From assembly GCA_023430465.1 (NCBI GenBank), contig JAEZAM010000133.1, forward strand, positions 1 through 16,934: a stretch of 16,934 bases of DNA, in the 5' to 3' direction. Source of the stretch: Bacteroidota bacterium (GTDB lineage Bacteria > Bacteroidota > Bacteroidia > Chitinophagales > Chitinophagaceae). Of this stretch, positions 1 to 7,213 are shown piece by piece. Positions within the stretch are counted from its first letter, which is position 1, and each line of letters starts with the position of its first letter. Made by a program: the position numbers and the translations under genes. The notes beneath the pieces are model-generated. The model made no database searches. It was not told the origin of the DNA and saw nothing but the letters and a program-made list of their open reading frames with translations.

Positions 1-1
1 G

Positions 2-220
2 AGCCTGCTCGGCACGCACGGGCTGGATATAGGATCGATTGTCGCACTTGGGGTGTCAGATACCTGCAATGCGTACATCTACCGGCAGGCGCCGGAACGA
101 CTCGATGAAGCCCGTAAATTCAGGTATATCCGCTCGGGCCAGTTGATCGATGTATGGTTGTCCAATGACAAGCCGGTGGTGGATACTACGGCTGCCGAAC
201 CTGTGACAGAACCCGAATAA
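2..220 (+). CDS. C-terminal fragment of an unrecognised protein (5' cut by window)
   Basis: An open frame enters from the left edge and ends at TAA 218-220, giving the last 72 residues of a protein whose start lies outside the window. The visible part runs from SLLGTHGLDIG through YIYRQAPERLDEARKFRYI to an acidic, Pro/Glu-rich tail ending TEPE. I do not recognise a family, and there is no membrane segment or obvious motif in what remains. It lies 10 bp upstream of the rhodanese ATG on the same strand, so the two are probably cotranscribed. Reading through the full 220 bp without a stop, with normal-looking codons, is the main support that it is real. Confidence 0.6.
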   Translation, partial: SLLGTHGLDIGSIVALGVSDTCNAYIYRQAPERLDEARKFRYIRSGQLIDVWLSNDKPVVDTTAAEPVTEPE

Positions 221-230
221 AAAATTACAT

Positions 231-545
231 ATGCAAACAATCACTGCAGAAGAGTTGAAGGCGCGGCTGGATGCCGGCGAGAAATTGAACATCGTTGACG
301 TGCGCGAGCCACATGAGCATGCGGAGTTTAACATTGGCGGCACGTTGTATCCGCTTGGGCAGGTACAGACGATGCAGGTGGATGAGCTGGAAAAATTCCG
401 TGACCAGGAGTTGATCGTGTATTGTCGTAGTGGCAATCGCAGTGGTCAGGCATGTATGATCCTGGATACGCTTGGTTTTAAGGCTACGAAGAATTTAGTG
501 GGGGGGATGTTGAACTGGCAGGACAAGTACGGGCTGGTGAAATAA
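231..545 (+). CDS. Single-domain rhodanese-like sulfurtransferase
   Basis: A 104-aa protein that is one rhodanese domain and nothing else. Seen: the N-terminal TITAEELKARLD segment, the IVDVREPHEHAEFNIGG block (residues 21-37), and the active-site loop C65-R-S-G-N-R-S-G72, with Cys65 as the expected persulfide-carrying nucleophile. The C-terminal VGGMLNWQDKYG closes the fold. Single-domain rhodaneses of this size (GlpE/PspE type) move sulfane sulfur from a donor such as thiosulfate to a thiol acceptor in the cytoplasm or periplasm. There is no signal peptide, so cytoplasmic is inferred. The ATG at 231 sits in an A-rich context, 10 bp after the preceding stop. The in vivo acceptor cannot be read from the sequence. 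Confidence 0.93.
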   Translation: MQTITAEELKARLDAGEKLNIVDVREPHEHAEFNIGGTLYPLGQVQTMQVDELEKFRDQELIVYCRSGNRSGQACMILDTLGFKATKNLVGGMLNWQDKYGLVK

Positions 546-553
546 CGGCAAAA

Positions 554-584
554 AAGTTGTCAACCTTTTAAAGGTTGACAACTT
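554..584 (-). terminator. 15-bp perfect palindrome, probable terminator between convergent genes
   Basis: Positions 554-568 and 570-584 are perfect reverse complements around a single central T at 569. Read on the minus strand the stem runs straight into TTTTT and then GCCG, which fits an intrinsic terminator about 50 nt past the TonB-receptor stop. Read on the plus strand there is no T tract, so any stopping of rhodanese transcription would depend on the hairpin alone. Confidence 0.6.
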
Positions 585-634
585 CCGAAATCGCGTAGAT
601 AAAAACGACTTTCGATGTAGAAAAGCCCGGCCGC

Positions 635-2884
635 CTACAGTGTTATGTTCAACCCTATCATGAAATTGATGCCCGCCATCGGGAAATAAAAATTCTCCGT
701 CGTCCGGCTGCCATCATAGATGTACGCATAGGTATAGCCGTTTGGCTCGTATTTCCTGTTGAACACATTATTTACCTGCGCCGTCACATTCCACTCCGAA
801 AACAGTTTCTTCCTCACAGTATAGATCATCCGCACATCCTGGGTATAATAGGCATCCAGTTTTATTGCATCACTTCCCGTGTTATCCAGATATTGATCAC
901 CTACATACTTCCCGATCAGGCTGAACTCCAGGTTCTTTACCGGTAGAGTATTCACAGTTCCCGCAGCGATGATATCAGGCGAAAACGCAATCGGCGCATT
1001 TTTATAGGCAGTTGCCGCCTGGCCAATCCATTCAAAATCCGCATCATATTCATCCACGTATTCCGTAAATGCCTTTATACGATTGCGGCTATAGGTGAAG
1101 TTAGCGGCGAGGTTGAACTTCTCACTCAGGATCGCCTGGCCCTGCAACTCTATTCCCGCACGGTAACTGTTGGGAACATTGATCCTCGTATACGCGCCCA
1201 CGTCATTTACCTGGCCGGTCAGCACCAACTGATCCTTATAATGCATATAGTACAGGTTGGCAGCAAGTGTAGCGCCTTTGACACGGTATTCAACACCCGC
1301 TTCATAGTCATGCAGGGTTTCCTTTTTCGGCTGACTGGTTGCACCCGCTTCAAAATCATCACGGTTTGGTTCCTTATTTCCCAGGGCATAACTGATGTAC
1401 GCATTTAAACCATTTCGTTGATAGCTGATGCCTGCCTTGGGATTAATAAAATTAAATTGACGTTTGATCTGGAGTCCAGGCTGGTCTTCGAATCCCTGCA
1501 TGCGGTGCGTGACATGACGGTATTGTATATCGCCAAACAGCACCAATGATTGTCCAAATGCGCGGTTGCCTTTGATATAAATATTTGCATCTGTTTTTTC
1601 TGCAGGGAGATCATAGTATCTGAAATCTTTGTCAAACCCATAACGTGCCCAGGTGATCTCTCCGAAATGATCCCCATCGTATTTTGTCCAGGCACCACCA
1701 ATGGTGAAATTGTTGAGGCCGGATTTGTATTGCGCGGAAAAGATCTGGCCATAGAAATAATTGTCGAGCCATTTCCTGCGTACCAGGTCGGTGCTGGTCA
1801 ATAACTCGCCGTTCACCGTAAGATCAGGAAGGCCATAGTCATCAAAGTCTTCGCCGTATTTGTAATTCTCGTAGAAACCAAATCCACGGGTTAAAAATGC
1901 AGCCGTGTTCAGATGCCAGGCATCATTCAGCCGATGATCGAAGAAAAGCTGGTAGTGGCTTTGGGTGTAGTTGTCTGTCTCATTTTTATACAGTGGCAGG
2001 TTATACGTGCGATTGGCGGCATTGAACAAATTGGCCGAGTCAGCAGAGGTGAAGTAAATCGACCCGAGGTTGTTGTAATAATGATTGATCAGTGCCTGTT
2101 CATCTCCCCGCAGTTTTGCTTCAGGAATGCCGTTCCAGGCCTGGAAGGTGATTTCTTTGCCGGAAAACACATTGAGCCGCAGTGTTGATTTTTTTCCGAG
2201 CCATGCACCCGACAGGTAATACGCCTTCAGATCGCTCGTGGCGCGGTCAATGTAGCCATCACTGGTGATGCGGCTCAGGCGGGCGTCGATGGTAAATTTA
2301 TCATCGATCAGGCCACTGCCAGCGCGGATGGTGTGTTTCCAGGTGTTGAAGGATCCATAGCTGTTATTTATCTGCGCATAGGGCTTCAGGTTTATCTCAT
2401 TTGTAGAGAGGCTGACGGTTGCCCCGAATGCTGCTGTGCCATTGGAGGATGTCCCAACGCCCCGCTGTACCTGGATGGATTGCACGGAGGAACTGAAATC
2501 CGGAAGGTTGACGAAAAAACTTCCCTGGCTTTCCGCATCGTTGAAGGGAATGCCATTCAGCGTAATGTTGATCCTGGTGGCATCAGTGCCGCGGATACGC
2601 AGGCCGGTATAGCCAATACCGGTACCGGCGTCAGAGTTCACCACTACGGAGGGCGTCTGATTCAGCAGGAAAGGGATATCCTGCCCTTGGTTTAGCCGGT
2701 TGATGGCCGCACGGTTAAGGTTGGTACGGGCAAAAGGAGCCCGTTCCCCGGCGCGAATGGCGCGCACTTCAACGGGGGTGATGGTTTGATACTCGCTCGC
2801 GGCCACGGAATCTGTGGCGGGTTGCTGGGCCATTGTCTGGACCCAGGTCAGACTGGTGAGGCAAATGATTGCAGTCCTCTTCAT
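635..2884 (-). CDS. TonB-dependent outer-membrane receptor, probable thiamin uptake
   Basis: A 749-aa outer-membrane receptor. I place the start at ATG 2884: it opens a good signal peptide (MKRTAIICLTSLTWVQTMAQ) after an A-rich leader. The frame stays open further upstream to 3043, but that stretch is the TPP riboswitch and is not coding. After the signal come a TonB-box-like TPVEV, a plug domain (about residues 50-155, with LRIRGTDATRINITLNGIP and QRGVGTSSNGTAAFG), and a long beta-barrel. The C-terminus has the usual NNVFNRKYEPNGY motif and ends IGLNITL. No SusC-type N-terminal extension is present, so it resembles FecA/BtuB-sized receptors. Such receptors use TonB-ExbBD energy to import scarce ligands. 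The riboswitch upstream implies thiamin or a thiamin precursor as ligand; that assignment is inference from regulation, not from the barrel sequence. Confidence 0.95.
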   Translation of the reverse strand: MKRTAIICLTSLTWVQTMAQQPATDSVAASEYQTITPVEVRAIRAGERAPFARTNLNRAAINRLNQGQDIPFLLNQTPSVVVNSDAGTGIGYTGLRIRGTDATRINITLNGIPFNDAESQGSFFVNLPDFSSSVQSIQVQRGVGTSSNGTAAFGATVSLSTNEINLKPYAQINNSYGSFNTWKHTIRAGSGLIDDKFTIDARLSRITSDGYIDRATSDLKAYYLSGAWLGKKSTLRLNVFSGKEITFQAWNGIPEAKLRGDEQALINHYYNNLGSIYFTSADSANLFNAANRTYNLPLYKNETDNYTQSHYQLFFDHRLNDAWHLNTAAFLTRGFGFYENYKYGEDFDDYGLPDLTVNGELLTSTDLVRRKWLDNYFYGQIFSAQYKSGLNNFTIGGAWTKYDGDHFGEITWARYGFDKDFRYYDLPAEKTDANIYIKGNRAFGQSLVLFGDIQYRHVTHRMQGFEDQPGLQIKRQFNFINPKAGISYQRNGLNAYISYALGNKEPNRDDFEAGATSQPKKETLHDYEAGVEYRVKGATLAANLYYMHYKDQLVLTGQVNDVGAYTRINVPNSYRAGIELQGQAILSEKFNLAANFTYSRNRIKAFTEYVDEYDADFEWIGQAATAYKNAPIAFSPDIIAAGTVNTLPVKNLEFSLIGKYVGDQYLDNTGSDAIKLDAYYTQDVRMIYTVRKKLFSEWNVTAQVNNVFNRKYEPNGYTYAYIYDGSRTTENFYFPMAGINFMIGLNITL

Positions 2885-2949
2885 TTTTTTTGTTTTAAAT
2901 GATAAAAAATGAGAGGGAAATGCTGTTGAAGAAATGGCAGTAAAAGGCT

Positions 2950-3040
2950 CCTTCCCTGCGCAGGCATTACCCTGATCAGGTTTAACGGGTATAATCTCAG
3001 ATCGCCTTGCCGTAACGGCAGGACAAACACCCCGGGAAAA
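2950..3040 (-). promoter_or_regulatory. TPP riboswitch (thi box) controlling the TonB receptor
   Basis: On the minus strand the conserved thi-box parts appear in order: GGGGTG (3028-3033), a variable P3 hairpin with arms CCTGCCG/CGGCAAGG around TTA, CTGAGAT (2994-3000), a P2/P4 region with ACCCGTT, then ACCTGATCAGGGTAATGCC (2963-2981), GCGCAGGGA, and a P1 helix formed by TTTTCCC (3034-3040) and GGGAAGG (2950-2956). These are the pyrimidine- and pyrophosphate-binding elements of the THI element family. The aptamer ends about 65 nt before the receptor ATG. In this family TPP binding normally lowers expression of the downstream gene, so the receptor should be made when thiamin is scarce. Confidence 0.95.
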
Positions 3041-3049
3041 CACTGGATC

Positions 3050-3068
3050 ATCCCGCCAATGGCGGGAT
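3050..3068. repeat. GC-rich palindromic hairpin upstream of the riboswitch
   Basis: ATCCCGCC at 3050-3057 and GGCGGGAT at 3061-3068 form an 8-bp perfect stem around AAT. It lies just 5' of the TPP aptamer on the minus strand. It could be part of the leader RNA or a dispersed palindromic repeat. No T tract follows on either strand, so it is not a convincing terminator. Confidence 0.6.
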
Positions 3069-3206
3069 CGAAACGGTTAAAAAATAGCGGTCAACGGTTG
3101 CAAAAAACTGCAATACGCCGACCTGCGGCGAAATTATAAAAAAAATGCGTCCCTTCGTGTAACATTCCGGTTTTACCGGCCGTATCACATAAAAACCAGT
3201 TAGTTT

Positions 3207-3920
3207 ATGAAACGAATACTACTTGCTTTATTGCTTATGGCGGGAGTGACTGCGGCCATGGCGCAGCGGACTATCAAGGATGAAAATGTCGAGGTGCGGA
3301 CTGCCAGCAATTTCACCGTAATTAAATTGTCAAGTGCCTTTGATGTCTATCTTACGCAGGGGAATGAAGAAACGGTGGCGGTAAGTGCGAGTTCAAAGAA
3401 ATACATGCAGGATATCATTGTGGAAGTCAGAAATGGGGTGCTGGAGATCGACTATCGTCCGAAGGGGAAATGGCGTACCGGCAACCGGAAACTGAAGGCA
3501 TATATTTCCTTTAAACAACTGGATAAGCTTGATGTGAATGGTGCCTGCGATGTAGATATCGTTGGAACGTGGAAGGCAGATGGCGCCAGGCTCGAACTGT
3601 CAGGTGCGAGCGATTTCACCGGTAGATTGGAAATGCAGAAGTTATCTGTTGATATAAGTGGTGCGTCGGATGTGAAGGTGACGGGAAATGCCGGGCAGCT
3701 CACCGTAGATGCAAGTGGAGCAAGCTCTTTTAAGGGTTATGATCTCTCTTCCGATTTTTGTACAGCAAAAGCGAGTGGCGCCAGCGATATAAAGATCACG
3801 GTGAACAAGGAATTGAATGTACAGGCAAGTGGTGCGAGTGATATAAACTATAAAGGCCAGGGTGTGATCCGCGATTTGAAAACATCCGGTGCCAGCAGCG
3901 TATCAAAAAAGAACTCCTGA
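3207..3920 (+). CDS. Secreted GIN-head (DUF2807) beta-helix protein
   Basis: A 237-aa exported protein. Residues 1-20 (MKRILLALLLMAGVTAAMAQ) are a signal peptide ending in AMAQ. The mature part starts with FTVIKLSSAFDVYLTQGNEETVAVSAS, the typical opening of the 'putative auto-transporter adhesin, head GIN domain' family (PF10988). It then shows evenly spaced coils marked NGACD, SGASD, SGASD, SGASS, SGASD, SGASD, SGASS, with the Gly at 112, 133, 152, 171, 191, 209 and 228. A step of 18-21 residues with Asn/Ser-Gly-Ala turns indicates a beta-helix. The family is very common in Bacteroidota, is found in the periplasm or at the surface, and has no settled biochemical role. The ATG at 3207 is the only start that gives the signal peptide. 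Confidence 0.93.
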   Translation: MKRILLALLLMAGVTAAMAQRTIKDENVEVRTASNFTVIKLSSAFDVYLTQGNEETVAVSASSKKYMQDIIVEVRNGVLEIDYRPKGKWRTGNRKLKAYISFKQLDKLDVNGACDVDIVGTWKADGARLELSGASDFTGRLEMQKLSVDISGASDVKVTGNAGQLTVDASGASSFKGYDLSSDFCTAKASGASDIKITVNKELNVQASGASDINYKGQGVIRDLKTSGASSVSKKNS

Positions 3921-3948
3921 GAGTACAAGCAGTAAAAAGCATGAGCAA

Positions 3949-3978
3949 AAAAGTCCTCCGTTTCTCCGGAGGACTTTT
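3949..3978. terminator. Bidirectional intrinsic terminator
   Basis: A 12-bp perfect stem pairs AAAAGTCCTCCG (3949-3960) with CGGAGGACTTTT (3967-3978) around a 6-nt loop. The A/T ends give a U run on both strands. It sits between the GIN-head gene (stop at 3920) and the convergent lipoprotein gene (stop at 4038), so it can end both transcripts. Confidence 0.88.
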
Positions 3979-4037
3979 GCGTTTATTATATGTTTTGATT
4001 TGAGGGATAGCGCCTGGTGCGTGACAGCAGCGAGGCG

Positions 4038-4484
4038 TTATTGTTTGCGGATGGTAAACGTAGCTTTGTCGCCAGGACCCATATAGTTTTCCGTGACTAC
4101 AATTAGGTTGGTGCAGTCGAAACTTTGTAATGTGCCCGTGATTGCTTCTCCGCCAACTGAAATATTTACGGTATTGCCTGACAATGACCATGTACCTGTG
4201 TCGTCACCATTGACACCACATTCCACTCCCGCATCTTCGTACGTTGCGGTGCCGTTCTCGTTCAATGTGTACAGGTCATCTTTTTGACAGTCGTCAAACG
4301 TTCCAAAAACATCAATTTCAGGCGCTGCTGAATTAGCCTTGTACTTGATCGATTGAATTTTGTACGTTCCCGAAAGGGAAGCCATGGAAACGGGGCAATT
4401 GTTATTATTGTTATCCTCGTCCTTTTCTTTTTTGCAGGCAAACAGGAACAGCAGGGCAAGCGGAGCAAAAACTAGTTTTTTCAT
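4038..4484 (-). CDS. Lipocalin-like lipoprotein
   Basis: A 148-aa lipoprotein. The signal MKKLVFAPLALLFLFAC ends in a lipobox with Cys17, followed by KKEKDEDNNNNN. The charged residues right after the Cys fit the Bacteroidota lipoprotein surface-export signal. The rest reads LSGTYKIQSIKYKAN...DLYTLNENGTATYEDAG...GTWSLSGNTVNISVGG...ITGTLQSFDCTNLIV, the strand pattern of small lipocalin-like (calycin) domains common in this phylum. Several Cys (30 and later ones in FDDCQ, VECGV and FDCTN) may form disulfides outside the cytoplasm. The ligand is unknown. It is convergent with the GIN-head gene and appears to be monocistronic. Confidence 0.85.
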   Translation of the reverse strand: MKKLVFAPLALLFLFACKKEKDEDNNNNNCPVSMASLSGTYKIQSIKYKANSAAPEIDVFGTFDDCQKDDLYTLNENGTATYEDAGVECGVNGDDTGTWSLSGNTVNISVGGEAITGTLQSFDCTNLIVVTENYMGPGDKATFTIRKQ

Positions 4485-4514
4485 AAATCATTTTTAGGTT
4501 AATGGATTCCGGCT

Positions 4515-4545
4515 TTAAAATAAGCCCGAATAGTCGGGTGTGCAA
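4515..4545 (-). promoter_or_regulatory. Possible promoter of the lipocalin-like lipoprotein
   Basis: On the minus strand TTG (4543-4545) is followed after 20 nt by TATTTTAA (4515-4522). The spacing is that of the Bacteroidota primary-sigma promoter (TTG-N19/20-TAnnTTTG), but the -7 box matches only in part. The element lies about 30 nt upstream of the ATG and inside an 8-bp dyad (4506-4513 with 4548-4555). Confidence 0.4.
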
Positions 4546-4616
4546 GTGCCGGAATGATCTTCCCCTGCAATTTTTGCACCAGCCGGACAGATTTGCACGA
4601 AATACAATGAATTAGG

Positions 4617-4648
4617 TTTGGTTAGTAAGTTGTGTCTCCCTACCTTTG
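4617..4648 (+). promoter_or_regulatory. Consensus Bacteroidota promoter for tRNA-fMet
   Basis: TTTG at 4617-4620, 20 nt, then TACCTTTG at 4641-4648 is an exact match to the -33 TTTG / -7 TAnnTTTG promoter of Bacteroidota. Transcription would start near 4655, just before the tRNA 5' end at 4659. Confidence 0.82.
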
Positions 4649-4658
4649 CTGCCCACAT

Positions 4659-4730
<72 letters not shown>

Positions 4731-4733
4731 CAG

Positions 4734-4761
4734 AAAAAATCCGCTTTCCGGCGGATTTTTT
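4734..4761 (+). terminator. Intrinsic terminator after tRNA-fMet
   Basis: AAAAAATCCGC (4734-4744) pairs with GCGGATTTTTT (4751-4761) around TTTCCG, ending in a T run 3 nt after the tRNA. The A/T ends make it usable in both directions. Confidence 0.87.
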
Positions 4762-4770
4762 AATTTTAAA

Positions 4771-4834
4771 CAGGGCCGGGACCCTGCCGGCAAGCGGTTT
4801 GATCGAATTAAATGCCCTGGGAAGGGCTTTTTTT
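4771..4834 (+). promoter_or_regulatory. Attenuator-like leader upstream of era
   Basis: Three mutually exclusive pairings occur. Hairpin 1 is CAGGG (4771-4775) with CCCTG (4782-4786). Hairpin 2 is GCCCT (4814-4818) with AGGGC (4823-4827), followed directly by T7 (4828-4834), a terminator shape. CAGGGC (4771-4776) is also complementary to GCCCTG (4814-4819), which would break hairpin 2. Arms that can swap in front of a T run are the hallmark of attenuation, but the stems are only 5-6 bp, so this remains a hypothesis. Confidence 0.45.
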
Positions 4835-4864
4835 ATTAAACGAGGCCGGAAACCAGGGAACAGC

Positions 4865-5731
4865 ATGAAAACAGGATTCGTTAACATTTTTGGAAGACCG
4901 AATGCAGGGAAAAGCACCCTGCTCAACGCATTGATGGGCGAGAAGCTGGCGATCGTTTCTCCCAAGGTCCAGACAACCCGCCACCGCATCAAGGCCATCA
5001 TGACCGAGAAGGACTACCAGGTCATTTTTTCCGACACCCCCGGTATTATCGAGCCTCGCTACAAGCTGCATGAGAAAATGATGCAGGCGGTTAAAGGTGC
5101 ACTGGAAGATGCAGATGTTGCCCTGCTCATCGTTGATGTGAATGAAAACCTGGAAGAATGCCACCAGATCTTCGAGGCGCTGCGGCTGAAGGTGCCGGCT
5201 ATCGTCGTCATCAATAAGATCGACCGGGCCCCGCAGGAAAAGATCGCGGCGGCGATCGCATTTTTCTCAGAAAAAAAATACTGCCGCGATACCATCACCA
5301 TTTCAGCGACAAGCGGGATCAACCTGAAGAATTTTCTCAAGCCTATACTCGCCCTGCTTCCCGAAGGCGATCCATTTTATACTGACGATGATATCAGTGA
5401 TCTGCCGACAAAATTTTTTGTCAGTGAATTGATCCGTGAAAAGATATATGATCTTATGCAGGATGAGATACCCTACCAGACCGCCGTGCTGGTGAGAGAG
5501 TACAAGGAAAAAACTACGCTCATCAAGATCGTGGCAGATATCATCGTTCACCGGGAGACCCAGAAGGCAATGATCATTGGTGACAAAGGTTCGATGATCA
5601 AAAAGATCGGCTCTGCTGCCCGTCGCGATATTGAAGAATTTGTCGGGCAGAAAATATTTCTCGAACTGTTTGTGAAAGTGAAACCCAAATGGCGGGAGAA
5701 TGATTTGCAATTGAAAGAATACGGATATTGA
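4865..5731 (+). CDS. era: GTPase Era, 30S ribosomal subunit maturation
   Basis: A 288-aa protein of normal Era length. G domain: G1 GRPNAGKS (10-17), G3 DTPG (57-60), G4 NKID (117-120), G5 SAT (147-149). The C-terminal KH domain has GDKGSMIKKIG (239-249), followed by RRDIEEFVGQKIFLELFVKVKPKWR, the RNA-binding signature of Era. The protein binds near the 3' end of 16S rRNA and acts in late 30S assembly. The start is ATG 4865, which gives MKTGFVNIFGRPN as in the family. The frame stays open back into the tRNA, but those codons are not coding. Era is followed after 22 bp by der, so the two form an operon, and tRNA-fMet lies immediately upstream. Confidence 0.98.
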   Translation: MKTGFVNIFGRPNAGKSTLLNALMGEKLAIVSPKVQTTRHRIKAIMTEKDYQVIFSDTPGIIEPRYKLHEKMMQAVKGALEDADVALLIVDVNENLEECHQIFEALRLKVPAIVVINKIDRAPQEKIAAAIAFFSEKKYCRDTITISATSGINLKNFLKPILALLPEGDPFYTDDDISDLPTKFFVSELIREKIYDLMQDEIPYQTAVLVREYKEKTTLIKIVADIIVHRETQKAMIIGDKGSMIKKIGSAARRDIEEFVGQKIFLELFVKVKPKWRENDLQLKEYGY

Positions 5732-5753
5732 TCCGTGATTTAAATTATTGAAT

Positions 5754-7067
5754 ATGTCTTTTACAGTAGCGATAGTCGGTCGACCCAATGTTGGCAAGAG
5801 TACTTTTTTCAACAGGATGCTTGAACAGCGCAAGGCCATCGTGGATGATGTCAGCGGTGTAACCCGCGACCGGCAGTATGGTGTGGCGGACTGGAATGGT
5901 AAAACCTTCAACGTTGTCGACACCGGCGGATTTGTATCTGGCAGCGAGGATGTGTTCGAGCGCGAGATCGCCAAACAGGTTTTGATCGCGCTGGATGAAG
6001 CGGACGCTATTGTGTTTATGGTGGATGCACATACGGGGATGACCAACCTGGATGATGCTATGGCGGGTGTATTGCGCAAAAGCAAGAAACCCGTTTTCCT
6101 TACCGTCAATAAGGTGGACAACAATGAGCGCCTGCTCGAGGCCAATGAATTTTACAGCCTGGGATTTGAAAATGTATATTTTTTGGCGGCAGCGAGCGGC
6201 AGTGGTACAGGTGAACTGCTGGATGCCCTTACAGCATTGATGCCGGAAGAACCGAAGGAGGATGAAGGCGATGAAAATGCAATTCCCAAATTCGCTATCA
6301 TAGGACAGCCGAATGTGGGAAAATCATCGTTGCTCAACGCATTGATAGGACAGGAGCGGACCATTGTCAGTGACATTGCAGGCACCACCCGCGACACCAT
6401 TCATACACACTATAATCTTTTTCAAAAGGAATTCATACTGATAGATACCGCCGGTATCCGCCGCAAGACAAAAGTGCATGAAGATCTTGAATACTATAGT
6501 GTAATCCGGGCAATCAAAGCGCTGGATGAAGCCGATGTTTGTATGCTGCTCCTCGATGCCGAAAAGGGCATTACGGCGCAGGATCTAACGATCTTCAGCC
6601 TGGCAGCGAAGAAAGGGAAGGGGGTTGTTGTGCTGGTGAATAAATGGGATTTGGTAAAAAAGGAGACCAATACGGCCAAGGACTATGAAACAGAATTGAA
6701 AAAGAGAATGGCGCCTTTCAACGATGTTCCCATTCTTTTTATTTCTGCCAAAGAAAAGACCAGGATATTCAAAGCCATCGAGGTAGCACTGGAGGTTTAT
6801 GACAAACGCAAGGCAAAAGTGCCGACTTCAAAACTGAATGAGGTAATGCTGAAAGCCATGGAAACCTACCATGCCCCGGTTGTGCGTGGTCACGCTGTCA
6901 AGATAAAATTCGTTACACAATTGCCTACCGTTGTACCGTCTTTTGCATTTTTCTGCAATTTCCCGGATGATATCAAGACGCCTTACAAGAATTATCTTGA
7001 AAACCAGCTCCGCCAGCACTTCGATCTGAGCGGTGTTCCGGTGCGCTTGTTTTTCCGGAAAAAATAA
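5754..7067 (+). CDS. der: GTPase Der (EngA), 50S ribosome biogenesis
   Basis: A 437-aa double GTPase. First G domain: GRPNVGKS (9-16), DTGG (56-59), NKVD (119-122). Second: GQPNVGKS (184-191), DTAG (231-234), NKWD (296-299), SAK (331-333). The C-terminal KH-like domain (about 350-437) ends GVPVRLFFRKK. An acidic linker (EEPKEDEGDENA, about 165-176) separates the two G domains. Two tandem G domains plus a KH-like domain are unique to Der, which is needed for 50S subunit assembly. I prefer ATG 5754 to the TTG six bases earlier because MSFTVAIVGRPNVGKS matches the family start. The gene follows era by 22 bp and is probably cotranscribed with it. Confidence 0.98.
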   Translation: MSFTVAIVGRPNVGKSTFFNRMLEQRKAIVDDVSGVTRDRQYGVADWNGKTFNVVDTGGFVSGSEDVFEREIAKQVLIALDEADAIVFMVDAHTGMTNLDDAMAGVLRKSKKPVFLTVNKVDNNERLLEANEFYSLGFENVYFLAAASGSGTGELLDALTALMPEEPKEDEGDENAIPKFAIIGQPNVGKSSLLNALIGQERTIVSDIAGTTRDTIHTHYNLFQKEFILIDTAGIRRKTKVHEDLEYYSVIRAIKALDEADVCMLLLDAEKGITAQDLTIFSLAAKKGKGVVVLVNKWDLVKKETNTAKDYETELKKRMAPFNDVPILFISAKEKTRIFKAIEVALEVYDKRKAKVPTSKLNEVMLKAMETYHAPVVRGHAVKIKFVTQLPTVVPSFAFFCNFPDDIKTPYKNYLENQLRQHFDLSGVPVRLFFRKK

Positions 7068-7157
7068 GCTGTGAATGGTGGAGGAAAAATTCGCTGGCGT
7101 TAGAGATTGATTTTCAGGTAATAAAAGACCCGGTTTGAGAAATAATCTGTTAAAAAC

Positions 7158-7187
7158 TTGCTAATGCCGTCTATCCGGCTAACTTTG
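7158..7187 (+). promoter_or_regulatory. Consensus Bacteroidota promoter for the 70-aa lipoprotein
   Basis: TTG at 7158-7160, 19 nt, then TAACTTTG at 7180-7187, an exact -7 match. The expected start is about 7194, leaving a leader of roughly 20 nt before ATG 7214. Confidence 0.82.
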
Positions 7188-7213
7188 CGGCACTAAACTT
7201 AAAACCAAACGAA

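Noticed and set aside
2885..3043. An in-frame 53-residue N-terminal extension of the TonB receptor
   Set aside because: The bases are the TPP riboswitch and its linker, and the signal peptide starts at ATG 2884.
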